Assembly: GCF_902168135.1 (NCBI RefSeq)
Contig: NZ_CABHOL010000020.1
Coordinates: forward strand, 1-64,000
Length of the DNA stretch: 64,000 bases
Direction of reading: 5' to 3'
Origin: an uncultured Fluviicola sp.
GTDB lineage: Bacteria > Bacteroidota > Bacteroidia > Flavobacteriales_D > Crocinitomicaceae
Shown: piece after piece, positions 8,440 to 15,643 of the stretch
Numbering within the stretch: position 1 is the first letter of the stretch
How the letters are laid out: each line of letters starts with the position of its first letter
Notes under the pieces: generated by a model
The model's database searches: none
What the model was told of the DNA's origin: nothing
What the model saw: the letters and a program-made list of their open reading frames with translations, nothing else
Made by a program: the position numbers and the translations under genes

Positions 8440-8470
8440 GGGTAATTTTTACGCGGTGGGTAATTTTTAC
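8440..8470 (+). promoter_or_regulatory. paired activator-binding sites (enhancer) for the NtrC-type regulator
   Basis: GGGTAATTTTTAC occurs twice, at 8440-8452 and 8458-8470, exactly 18 bases apart. Each copy contains GTAA-TTT-TTAC, a palindrome with a 4-base half-site, so the region offers two dimer sites spaced near two helical turns. Its centre is about 110 bases before the GG of the sigma-54-like promoter, a normal enhancer distance. Binding by the adjacent regulator is inferred. Confidence 0.65.
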
Positions 8471-8517
8471 TCAATTTCAGGACCAGGCATTATACTTAAA
8501 TTTACCGATCAATTCGT

Positions 8518-8546
8518 TTATAATCAATTAGTTGAATTGATTATAA
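8518..8546. promoter_or_regulatory. perfect 12-bp inverted repeat in the sigma-54 control region
   Basis: TTATAATCAATT (8518-8529) and AATTGATTATAA (8535-8546) are perfect complements around AGTTG. It is very AT-rich and sits between the enhancer sites and the -24/-12 box. It is too AT-rich for a good terminator of the upstream gene; an operator or bend site is more likely. Confidence 0.55.
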
Positions 8547-8562
8547 TTTTCTATGCCAACCC

Positions 8563-8578
8563 TTGGCACACTTTCTGA
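8563..8578 (+). promoter_or_regulatory. sigma-54-like promoter for the gdh-pnt operon
   Basis: TTGGCACACTTTCTGA matches TTGGCAC at -24, with the GG at 8565-8566; twelve bases on is GA where the consensus has GC. The next start codon is at 8610, leaving about a 20-base leader. Together with the upstream sites and the sigma-54 activator gene it makes a coherent unit, though the -12 half is imperfect. Confidence 0.6.
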
Positions 8579-8609
8579 AAAAGGCTTTCCAACGATTTAA
8601 ATATGAAAG

Positions 8610-8873
8610 ATGAATCGATTTGGAAAAGGGATCTGTGAATCCTGTCATTTTGCTAAAAATTGTACGCTTTACTCTGCTGATGAAGTTACCTGGGAATGCT
8701 CTGAGTATGAATCCATGGTTGTGTTCTCGGCAGCTCGTACACTTTTTTTAACCCCTAGTAATGAAGCTGTTTCAGATAAGAAAGTATCGCTTTGTGAGTT
8801 TTGTTCACTGAAGAGCGATTGCTGTTACTATTCTCCGGAAATCTTCATTTTTAATTGTGAAAATGTTCAATAA
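8610..8873 (+). CDS. small protein with duplicated four-cysteine motif
   Basis: An 87-residue protein of unknown family. It holds two copies of one Cys pattern with identical spacing, C-x2-C-x5-C-x11-C, at C9/C12/C18/C30 and C62/C65/C71/C83, plus one extra Cys at 72. Each repeat begins with a Gly/Leu-hydrophobic-CExC and ends with an aromatic or acidic residue after the last Cys (WECSEY, FNCENV). Four Cys per repeat could bind zinc or an iron-sulfur cluster. It is the first gene after the sigma-54-like promoter and ends eight bases before glutamate dehydrogenase. A redox or metal sensor, or an assembly aid for the operon, is a guess. A second ATG at 8603 gives only an 11-codon frame. Confidence 0.75.
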   Translation: MNRFGKGICESCHFAKNCTLYSADEVTWECSEYESMVVFSAARTLFLTPSNEAVSDKKVSLCEFCSLKSDCCYYSPEIFIFNCENVQ

Positions 8874-8881
8874 CTGATAAT

Positions 8882-10159
8882 ATGATAACCAAGGAACAAC
8901 AAGTACCGAAGATGATCGATAGCGTTCATCAACAATTTGATAAAGCAGCGGATATCATGGATTTGAATCCGGATATTCGCAAAATTCTGGCACAAACGAA
9001 TAACGAAATAGTTGTTCACTTCCCGGTGCGCCTCGATAATGGTTCTGTAGAAGTATTCACAGGATACCGTGTACAGCACAACAATGCACTGGGTCCGTAC
9101 AAAGGCGGATTGCGCTATCATCCCGCTATTGAACTGGATGATGCCAAAGCTTTGGCTATCTGGATGACCTGGAAAACGTCTTTAGCAGGTCTGCCTTATG
9201 GTGGTGGCAAGGGAGGAATTCAACTCGATCCTTCTAAGTATTCCATGAGTGAGTTGGAGCGTATTACGCGTCGTTTTACACATGCTTTAGGTGATAATAT
9301 CGGGCCAGAGTATGATATCCCGGCGCCGGATGTCAATACCAATGCTCAGATCATGGCATGGATTGCAGATACGTACATGTCTACGAAACAACCGAATGAG
9401 CGTTCCAAATATTCACATGTAGTTACAGGCAAACCGGTAAATTCGGGAGGACTAAGAGGAAGAGACCGCGCAACAGGTTACGGAGTCGTTGTTACCCTGA
9501 AAGCTTGGGCCGAATGGAGAAAAACGACACTTAAGGGAAAAAAATACATTGTCCAGGGATTTGGAAACGTGGGACAATGGGCTTCTGTTTTCATGCACGA
9601 TAATGGGGCAATTTTAACAGCTGTACAAGATGCTTCCGGTTCGATCTTCAATGAGAACGGAATAGATCCCACAGATTTATTGCTTTACATGAAAGCAAAT
9701 AACGGGGTGATCGCTAATTACCCAAAAGCGGTTCCACTGACTCATGATGATTTCTTTGCAGTGGATTGTGATGTCTGTATTCCAGCAGCTTTAGGCAACC
9801 AAATCACGGAACAAAATGCTGCCGGGATAAAGGCAAAAGTGATTGCTGAAGGAGCAAATGGTCCGACAACACCTGAGGGGGAATCTATTCTTCGTGAAAA
9901 AGGAGTAGACATTATTCCGGATATCTTGTGTAATTCCGGGGGAGTGATCGGAAGTTATTTCGAATGGCTTCAGAACAGAAGCGGAGAAATCTGGGAATTT
10001 GAAGATGTTATCACCCGTTTGGAAAAGAAGATACTTGATTCATTCAGCCGGGTGGTTGGAACTTCGGAAGCTTATCAGACAGATCTCCGCACAGCTGCGT
10101 ACATTGAGGCAATTAAGCGAATCGAGTTAACCTATAATGATCGCGGGGTATTCCCGTGA
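8882..10159 (+). CDS. gdhA: glutamate dehydrogenase
   Basis: A 425-residue hexameric-type enzyme that interconverts glutamate and 2-oxoglutarate plus ammonium with NAD(P)H. The substrate domain shows the Lys set K74 (GPYKGGLRYHP), K98 (WMTWKTSLAGLP) and catalytic K110 (YGGGKGG). The Rossmann domain carries VQGFGNVGQWAS, and its second strand ends in an Asp (AVQDASGS), a position that often signals NAD preference but is not decisive. Late glycine-rich SYFEWLQN completes the family pattern. It is followed after 15 bases by transhydrogenase genes, so glutamate metabolism and NADPH/NADH exchange are probably co-regulated, by sigma-54 and the upstream two-component system. Confidence 0.95.
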   Translation: MITKEQQVPKMIDSVHQQFDKAADIMDLNPDIRKILAQTNNEIVVHFPVRLDNGSVEVFTGYRVQHNNALGPYKGGLRYHPAIELDDAKALAIWMTWKTSLAGLPYGGGKGGIQLDPSKYSMSELERITRRFTHALGDNIGPEYDIPAPDVNTNAQIMAWIADTYMSTKQPNERSKYSHVVTGKPVNSGGLRGRDRATGYGVVVTLKAWAEWRKTTLKGKKYIVQGFGNVGQWASVFMHDNGAILTAVQDASGSIFNENGIDPTDLLLYMKANNGVIANYPKAVPLTHDDFFAVDCDVCIPAALGNQITEQNAAGIKAKVIAEGANGPTTPEGESILREKGVDIIPDILCNSGGVIGSYFEWLQNRSGEIWEFEDVITRLEKKILDSFSRVVGTSEAYQTDLRTAAYIEAIKRIELTYNDRGVFP

Positions 10160-10174
10160 TCCTAATCGAAGAAT

Positions 10175-11302
10175 ATGAAATTAGGAATTCTAAAAGAACA
10201 CACGCAAGAGACAAGGGTAAGTCTAGTCCCGGCGGTTGTTCAGCGTTTAATAAAGGAATTGTCTTTTGAAGTTTACTTCGAAAGCGGAGTTGGTAAGAAA
10301 GCGGGGTTTTCAGATGCCGATTACATGAATGCGGGTGCCGCTTTAATGGATCGGAAAGATATCTTGGAATTACTTGACATAATAACAATCATCAATTCAT
10401 TTGATGCCCCCTTTCAGCCAAATTCTAAAAAAATGGTTGTCTCTGTACTCAACCCCCTGTTCCGCACAAAGGAGCTTGAGAAATTCAGGAACCCGAATTT
10501 AACGGTATTCAGCCTGGACATGGTTCCCAGAAGTACCAAGGCCCAGGCAATGGACGTATTGTCTTCCATGGCTTCGATTTCGGGATACAAAGCGGTGATC
10601 AAGGCTGCTGAGTTGTATGGTTCTGTTTTTCCGATGTTCACGACTGCTGCCGGAACTATACGACCGGTTAAAGTGTTGATTATCGGAGCGGGAGTTGCAG
10701 GCTTGCAGGCAATTGCAACTGCAAAACGTTTGGGAGCGGTTGTCAATGTGTTTGATGTGAGGAGCTCCGCAAAAGAAGAAGTACAAAGTTTGGGAGCAAA
10801 TTTCATTGAAGTAGCCGGTGCGAGTGAAAATCTGAATGCCGGAGGATATGCTATTGAACAGTCGGAAGATTATTTGGAAAAGCAGCGTGCTTTAATCGAT
10901 CAATATGTTTCTGATGCCGGGATTGTTATTTCAACTGCAAATATTCCCGGGAAAAGAGCGCCTTTACTGATTGAAAGATCCAGCGTGGAAAAAATGAAAG
11001 CGGGTGCTGTTATCATCGATTTGGCCTCAGAACAAGGGGGGAATTGTGAATTGACGATCGATCAAAAAATGATTGGCCATCAGGGAGTGATGATTGTTGG
11101 GAATTCGTATTTGTCCAGGGAATTACCGGAAACAGCATCTCAATTGCTGGCAACGAATTATTTCAATTTCCTGAAGCATTATACGCAACTGGATGCCATT
11201 TCCAGGACCGAGGACCCGATCATTACAGCAAGTATGCTTGTCCAGAACGGGGAAATGGTCAACGAACGTTTATTATCACTTCTTAAAGACACGGTATGTT
11301 AG
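10175..11302 (+). CDS. pntAA: NAD(P) transhydrogenase subunit alpha part 1 (NAD-binding)
   Basis: The soluble dI component of proton-translocating transhydrogenase, 375 residues. The N terminus MKLGILKEHTQETRVSLVP is typical of the alanine dehydrogenase/PntA fold; the NAD site is VLIIGAGVAGLQAIATAKRLGA, followed by VNVFDVR whose Asp binds the NAD ribose. The RPVKVLI linker and PGKRAPLL segment also fit. It is split from the membrane part, as in the three-gene arrangement of Rhodospirillum and many Bacteroidota. It overlaps the next gene by seven bases. Confidence 0.95.
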   Translation: MKLGILKEHTQETRVSLVPAVVQRLIKELSFEVYFESGVGKKAGFSDADYMNAGAALMDRKDILELLDIITIINSFDAPFQPNSKKMVVSVLNPLFRTKELEKFRNPNLTVFSLDMVPRSTKAQAMDVLSSMASISGYKAVIKAAELYGSVFPMFTTAAGTIRPVKVLIIGAGVAGLQAIATAKRLGAVVNVFDVRSSAKEEVQSLGANFIEVAGASENLNAGGYAIEQSEDYLEKQRALIDQYVSDAGIVISTANIPGKRAPLLIERSSVEKMKAGAVIIDLASEQGGNCELTIDQKMIGHQGVMIVGNSYLSRELPETASQLLATNYFNFLKHYTQLDAISRTEDPIITASMLVQNGEMVNERLLSLLKDTVC

Positions 11303-11595
11303 ATTTTATTTCAGGAGGACAGGCTCCCATTTACTTTATCCTTTTATGTATTTTCCTGGGGATTGAAATTATTTCAAATGTCCCTGCAATTTTACACACT
11401 CCCCTGATGTCAGGAGCGAATGCGATTCATGGGGTCATTCTGGCCGGGGCCATTATTACGATGTACCACGTACCTTCGGATGATTATCTGAATCTCACGC
11501 TGGGTTTTCTTGCCGTTCTATTGGGAACCCTGAATATTTCAGGAGGTTTCTTCGTAACGGGCAGAATCCTGTCCATGTTCTCAAAAAAGAAATAA
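11296..11595 (+). CDS. pntAB: NAD(P) transhydrogenase subunit alpha part 2 (membrane)
   Basis: A 99-residue integral membrane protein with three hydrophobic helices. It carries the conserved stretch IEIISNVPAILHTPLMSGANAIHGVI, which lines the proton channel of the dII domain in every transhydrogenase. Its start overlaps pntAA and its stop precedes pntB by 25 bases. Separate dI and dII polypeptides make this the three-subunit enzyme form. Confidence 0.95.
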   Translation: MLDFISGGQAPIYFILLCIFLGIEIISNVPAILHTPLMSGANAIHGVILAGAIITMYHVPSDDYLNLTLGFLAVLLGTLNISGGFFVTGRILSMFSKKK

Positions 11596-11620
11596 CTCAT
11601 TTACATTCAAACAAACAATT

Positions 11621-13024
11621 ATGACAATTTTACTGGAAGTAAGTTACTTTCTGGCGATGATCTCATTCATCATAGGACTTAAGTTCTTAAGTTCACCTCA
11701 ACGCGCAAAACTCGGAAATATAATTGCCGGTTCGGGAATGACCCTGGCCATTGTGGTTACGGTTATTCATACTTTTTTCGGTGGTCCTGTAACCATTAAC
11801 CTGATACTGATCATTGTTGCCATTTTACTGGGAACGATCCTTGGAAAGCGGATGTCCGATAAAGCCGAGATGACCAAAATGCCGCAATTGGTTTCTTATT
11901 TCAATGCAATGGGTGGAGGGTGTGCATTGTTGCTTGGAATTATTGAAGGACAGCAGTTGTATTATGGACATCAGGTAGACCGCGTTGCAGAAGTAGTATT
12001 AATGACGGCCATGATGATCGGTGCCACTTCATTTTCGGGAAGCGTGATAGCTTACCTGAAATTATCCGGTAAGCAGAAAGATATTCGGACACCTTTTGTC
12101 TCGATTGCATCCCGTTTATTGTTGGTCGCTATGATTGCAGTTCCGTTTTTGGTTTCTTACCAGCTACTGCAGTTGAATTTGATACAGGAAATTATTTTGT
12201 TAGGTTCCCTGGCAACACTATATGGAGTGGTATTTGTATTCCCGATAGGAGGAGCAGATATGCCGGTGGTGATTTCATTGTTGAACTCACTGACAGGCGT
12301 TGCAACGGCTTTAGCTGGAATTATGTTCCATAATTTATTGATGATCTCGGGAGGTATTTTTGTGGGGTCGGCAGGTGTGTTATTAACCTTGCTGATGTGC
12401 AAAGCCATGAACCGTTCGCTTTGGAATGTACTGGCAGGAAGCTTCAAAAATGCGGTAATCGGTAATAACACAAGCGGTGCGGAAATGGAAATTACGAGGA
12501 CTTCCATCGGTGAACTGGCTACCAATCTTGCTTTTTCATCCAAAGTGGCGATTATCCCGGGTTACGGTCTGGCGGTTGCCCAGGCTCAGCATCTTTGCAC
12601 TCAGTTAGAACAGCTCCTGGAATCCAAGGGAATAGAGGTGGATTACATCATTCACCCTGTTGCAGGGCGTATGCCCGGTCACATGAATGTTCTGCTGGCT
12701 GAGGCAGATGTTCATTACGATAAATTGCGCGAAATGGATGAGGTAAATGATAACATGTCATCTTACGATATTTCTATTGTTATCGGTGCAAATGACGTTG
12801 TAAATCCTGCGGCCGAGACCGATTCTTCCAGCCCGATATTCGGAATGCCGATCATTAAGGCTTACAATTCAAAGCAGGTGGTGGTGATTAAACGTGGAAT
12901 GAGCAAAGGTTATGCGGGAGTAGAAAACAGCTTATTCGGTGAAGATAACTGTCATTTACTTTTTGCGGATGCAAAAGAGGCGCTTTCCGGGGTAATCGGG
13001 GAGTTAAAAACAGTGAATTTTTAA
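11621..13024 (+). CDS. pntB: NAD(P) transhydrogenase subunit beta
   Basis: The 467-residue beta subunit has an N-terminal membrane half (about eight or nine helices to residue 265, including MPQLVSYFNAMGGGCALLLG and GGADMPVVISLLNSLTGVATA) and a C-terminal NADP-binding dIII domain starting VAIIPGYGLAVAQAQHL and ending with IVIGANDVVNPAA and KRGMSKGYAGVEN. Together with PntAA and PntAB it drives hydride transfer from NADH to NADP+ using the proton gradient. This supplies NADPH or balances the cofactors used by the glutamate dehydrogenase encoded upstream. The next gene starts one base after its stop. Confidence 0.96.
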   Translation: MTILLEVSYFLAMISFIIGLKFLSSPQRAKLGNIIAGSGMTLAIVVTVIHTFFGGPVTINLILIIVAILLGTILGKRMSDKAEMTKMPQLVSYFNAMGGGCALLLGIIEGQQLYYGHQVDRVAEVVLMTAMMIGATSFSGSVIAYLKLSGKQKDIRTPFVSIASRLLLVAMIAVPFLVSYQLLQLNLIQEIILLGSLATLYGVVFVFPIGGADMPVVISLLNSLTGVATALAGIMFHNLLMISGGIFVGSAGVLLTLLMCKAMNRSLWNVLAGSFKNAVIGNNTSGAEMEITRTSIGELATNLAFSSKVAIIPGYGLAVAQAQHLCTQLEQLLESKGIEVDYIIHPVAGRMPGHMNVLLAEADVHYDKLREMDEVNDNMSSYDISIVIGANDVVNPAAETDSSSPIFGMPIIKAYNSKQVVVIKRGMSKGYAGVENSLFGEDNCHLLFADAKEALSGVIGELKTVNF

Positions 13025-13025
13025 C

Positions 13026-13421
13026 ATGAAATATTCAGGAATAATTTTAGATAAAAGGGAATATGAAATCATTAAAGCGTTGATTCATCCTATTGCTGAA
13101 TCTGCGAATCTGATGAACAGTTGTATTTTTAGATTAAAAGAAGAGCTCAAAACGGCAGAAATCATCGAAAATCCCGACTCTTTCCCGAAAGATGTGATTC
13201 GCTTAAACAGTATTGTAGATGTAGGAACCCCATTTGGGGTAATGAAAATTCAATTGGTTTTACCGGAACATTCAAACTCCGAGCAAAAACGCATTTCCAT
13301 CCTGACCCCCATGGGTTCAGCGTTAATCGGTTATGCGGAAAAGGATAAGATTATGTGGGACTTCCCGAATGGAACACATGAAGTGGAAATTTTGAAAGTA
13401 GTTCACTCTCAGTTTAGGTAG
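13026..13421 (+). CDS. GreA/GreB C-terminal-domain protein (Rnk-like)
   Basis: A 131-residue protein whose second half matches the Gre/Rnk FKBP-like fold: PKDVIRLNSIVDV, then ISILTPMGSALIGYAEKDKIMWDFPNG, which is the usual 'TPLGRALLGK..GD.V....P.G' pattern. The N-terminal segment is short and has no obvious long coiled coil or acidic tip pair, so it is closer to Rnk than to GreA and may bind RNA polymerase without cleavage activity. It is the last gene of the sigma-54-linked operon, one base after pntB, and is followed by a good terminator. Confidence 0.8.
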   Translation: MKYSGIILDKREYEIIKALIHPIAESANLMNSCIFRLKEELKTAEIIENPDSFPKDVIRLNSIVDVGTPFGVMKIQLVLPEHSNSEQKRISILTPMGSALIGYAEKDKIMWDFPNGTHEVEILKVVHSQFR

Positions 13422-13482
13422 TTGTTGAAAAAGAGAAGGAGAACTCTCGATTTATGAATAGCGTTCAATCAACAACAAACAG

Positions 13483-13522
13483 AAAACCCTGATCCTGGCT
13501 TAGCCTAGACCAGGGTTTTTTA
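13483..13522 (+). terminator. intrinsic terminator after the gdh-pnt operon
   Basis: AAAACCCTG (13483-13491) pairs with CAGGGTTTT (13511-13519), extended inside by CCTGG/CC pairing, and followed by T residues. It closes the rightward operon and may also work for the leftward strand. Confidence 0.85.
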
Positions 13523-13590
13523 GTTATATTCTTTTCAAACAAAGGCGACTTCGATTTTTTTTGTCCTCTTTGAACCTTTTTATTTTCTTC

Positions 13591-15486
13591 TTATGCCCCC
13601 CGTCTCAATTCTTTCAGTGAATTAAAGAATACAATCCCGTATCCTACAGTCAGCATCAGATGGAAAGGAACCATTCCCAAATCTCCGTAGATGGCTCTGT
13701 TTACAACGGTAAACCCGAAAACACACATCAGGATTCCTTCACCGATTGTGATCAAAGAAATGCTTTTCTTATCGTATTTGTTTCCTTTGAATTCGTTTTT
13801 CTTGCTGACGTTGAACTTAGGAGTTCGAACAAATGAACTTTTGATTCCCATGAATCCTTCCAGAACAGCAATCGTATTTGCCAGGGAAAGTCCAAGTGAT
13901 ACTGTCAGGAATAAGAAGAAACGCCCTAAGAAACGGAAGAATGAAGTGAATTTGTTATCCGTTTTGTCGCGGTAAGCCAACCAGTAATAATACATCAGGA
14001 AAACGGTGCTTAAGATGAATACGGAACCGTATTGGATCACATAATTCAAATCGGAGAAGCTGTCCTTGATCTGCAGTACAACCAAGCTCAATAGTGACAT
14101 GATCAAAATGAACATGAATACCGATGAGTTGAATAAGTGTGCCATCCCGTGAACACGATCGGAAAGCCTTACGTTCTTAAAAGTCAGGATCGTTTTCCAC
14201 ATTTTCACGAAACATTCTGCTCCACCTTTCATCCAGCGGTGCTGTTGCGCTTTTAATGCCGACATGGTAATCGGTAATTCAGCCGGAGCAACGACATCTT
14301 CCAAATACTTGAATTTCCATCCGCGAAGCTGAGCACGGTAACTCAAATCCAAATCTTCTGTCAGGGTATCGTGTTCCCACCCGCCTGCACTTTCGATACA
14401 CTTTTTGCGCCAAATACCACCGGTACCGTTAAAGTTGATGAAATGTCCTGCTGCATTACGACCTCCCTGCTCTGCAGCAAAGTGTCCGTTCAGACCGAAT
14501 GCCTGTAATTCTGTTAGTAAGGAATAATTTTTATTTAAATGTCCCCAGCGTGTCTGAACCACTCCGATATTGTCATCTGTCTCAAAATACGGCATGGTAC
14601 GCTGCAACCAATCACTTTCCGGAACGAAATCCGCATCGAAGATCGCAATAAACTCGCCCTGTACTTTGTTCATTGCAGAATCCAAGGCTCCTGCTTTGTA
14701 CCCTGTTCGGTCTACACGGTGAATGTGTTCGATACGAACACCACGAGCAGCCACTTCAGCTACTTTTTTGGCAATCAGGTCTTTGGTTTCATCGGTTGAA
14801 TCGTCCAGTACCTGGATATCGAATTTGTCTCTTGGGTAATCAAATGCCGCTGCAGCCTCAATAATTCTGTCCGCAACATACATTTCGTTGTACATCGGTA
14901 ATTGTACCGTAACGGTTAAAGCAGTATCGGGGTTGTAAACCGGCTTGACTTCCTGTGATTTGCGCTTTTTACTTTTAGCGTATGCGATTGATAAGGAAAG
15001 CTGTAGTAAAGAGTAGATGAATACTAAAACCAAACATCCGCCATAGATCACTAAAACTGCTTTGGCTGTGAAATGCGACCAGTAATTTTCTTTCCCGTTC
15101 CAGGTTCCCCAGTCGAACATCCAGGTAACTTTTGTAGAAGTTTTGAATGGGTTTTTCCGGTCCATTTTGTATTCATTGGTATGATCATTGTCAATTTTGA
15201 TCGTGAATACTTCCTGTTTGTATTTTTTATTGGAAACGGATAGTTCAAAAACAGTTGTATCTGTATTTGATAACAATTCAACAGCCTTGAATAAGAACTT
15301 ACCGTCCTCATCCGTGATGGATTGATAGGTTTTACCTGTTTTTTTGTTTACCAATTGGACCGGAACTTCTTCTGAAGGACCTTTTGTTCTGTAATCCTGG
15401 TAATATCCGGATACATCCCGTTTGATTTGCCCAAAGGCAGAAAGCGTAAATACCGCGCAAAATAAAACAAGTAAAGACCTTGTCAT
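13591..15486 (-). CDS. cellulose-synthase-like GT2 glycosyltransferase with exported N-terminal domain
   Basis: A 631-residue membrane protein. Residues 1-20 are a signal peptide ending SAFGQ. Residues 22-115 resemble a carboxypeptidase-regulatory/beta-sandwich domain (VPVQLVNKKTGKTYQSITDE, DGKFLFKA). A membrane helix follows at 142-167, then a family 2 glycosyltransferase with DDSTDET at 228, DAD at 284-286, TED at 376-378 and QQHRW at 414-418, and four or five C-terminal membrane helices. These residues define a processive inverting synthase using a nucleotide sugar at the inner face. Product and polymer are unknown; no partner genes lie beside it. Most relatives start at the membrane helix, so the exported domain is unusual. 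Confidence 0.9.
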   Translation of the reverse strand: MTRSLLVLFCAVFTLSAFGQIKRDVSGYYQDYRTKGPSEEVPVQLVNKKTGKTYQSITDEDGKFLFKAVELLSNTDTTVFELSVSNKKYKQEVFTIKIDNDHTNEYKMDRKNPFKTSTKVTWMFDWGTWNGKENYWSHFTAKAVLVIYGGCLVLVFIYSLLQLSLSIAYAKSKKRKSQEVKPVYNPDTALTVTVQLPMYNEMYVADRIIEAAAAFDYPRDKFDIQVLDDSTDETKDLIAKKVAEVAARGVRIEHIHRVDRTGYKAGALDSAMNKVQGEFIAIFDADFVPESDWLQRTMPYFETDDNIGVVQTRWGHLNKNYSLLTELQAFGLNGHFAAEQGGRNAAGHFINFNGTGGIWRKKCIESAGGWEHDTLTEDLDLSYRAQLRGWKFKYLEDVVAPAELPITMSALKAQQHRWMKGGAECFVKMWKTILTFKNVRLSDRVHGMAHLFNSSVFMFILIMSLLSLVVLQIKDSFSDLNYVIQYGSVFILSTVFLMYYYWLAYRDKTDNKFTSFFRFLGRFFLFLTVSLGLSLANTIAVLEGFMGIKSSFVRTPKFNVSKKNEFKGNKYDKKSISLITIGEGILMCVFGFTVVNRAIYGDLGMVPFHLMLTVGYGIVFFNSLKELRRGA

Positions 15487-15513
15487 AGATTCTCTTTGTT
15501 AATTGTTCAACCA

Positions 15514-15532
15514 CTAATGCTGAATGCATTAG
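15514..15532 (-). other. stem-loop in the leader of the glycosyltransferase gene
   Basis: CTAATGC and GCATTAG, seven perfect pairs around TGAAT, lie between the -10-type box (15545-15552) and the start codon at 15486. It would form in the 5' leader. Function unknown. Confidence 0.4.
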
Positions 15533-15544
15533 ATTTTTAGCGCA

Positions 15545-15552
15545 CAAAGATA
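15545..15552 (-). promoter_or_regulatory. TAnnTTTG box for the glycosyltransferase gene
   Basis: Read leftward the box is TATCTTTG, a full match to the Bacteroidota -7 element, 58 bases before the start codon. No clear TTTG is seen at -33. Confidence 0.5.
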
Positions 15553-15585
15553 GTTTTTATTCCATTGAACCGATGGTTTTTTTTT

Positions 15586-15625
15586 ATACACGTAGGGGCG
15601 CGATCAATCGCGCCCCTACGTGTAT
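15586..15625. repeat. palindromic repeat A, copy 1 (GTAGGGG...CCCCTAC)
   Basis: A perfect palindrome with 19-base arms: ATACACGTAGGGGCGCGAT at 15586-15604 and its complement at 15607-15625, separated by CA. It lies 18 bases after the stop of kbl. It shares outer GTAGGG/CCCTAC with copies at 23109-23144, 32095-32122 and 40791-40822, while the cores differ. A strongly folding RNA 3' element or a mobile palindrome is likely. Confidence 0.85.
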
Positions 15626-15643
15626 GTTTTTATGGGAATATTA

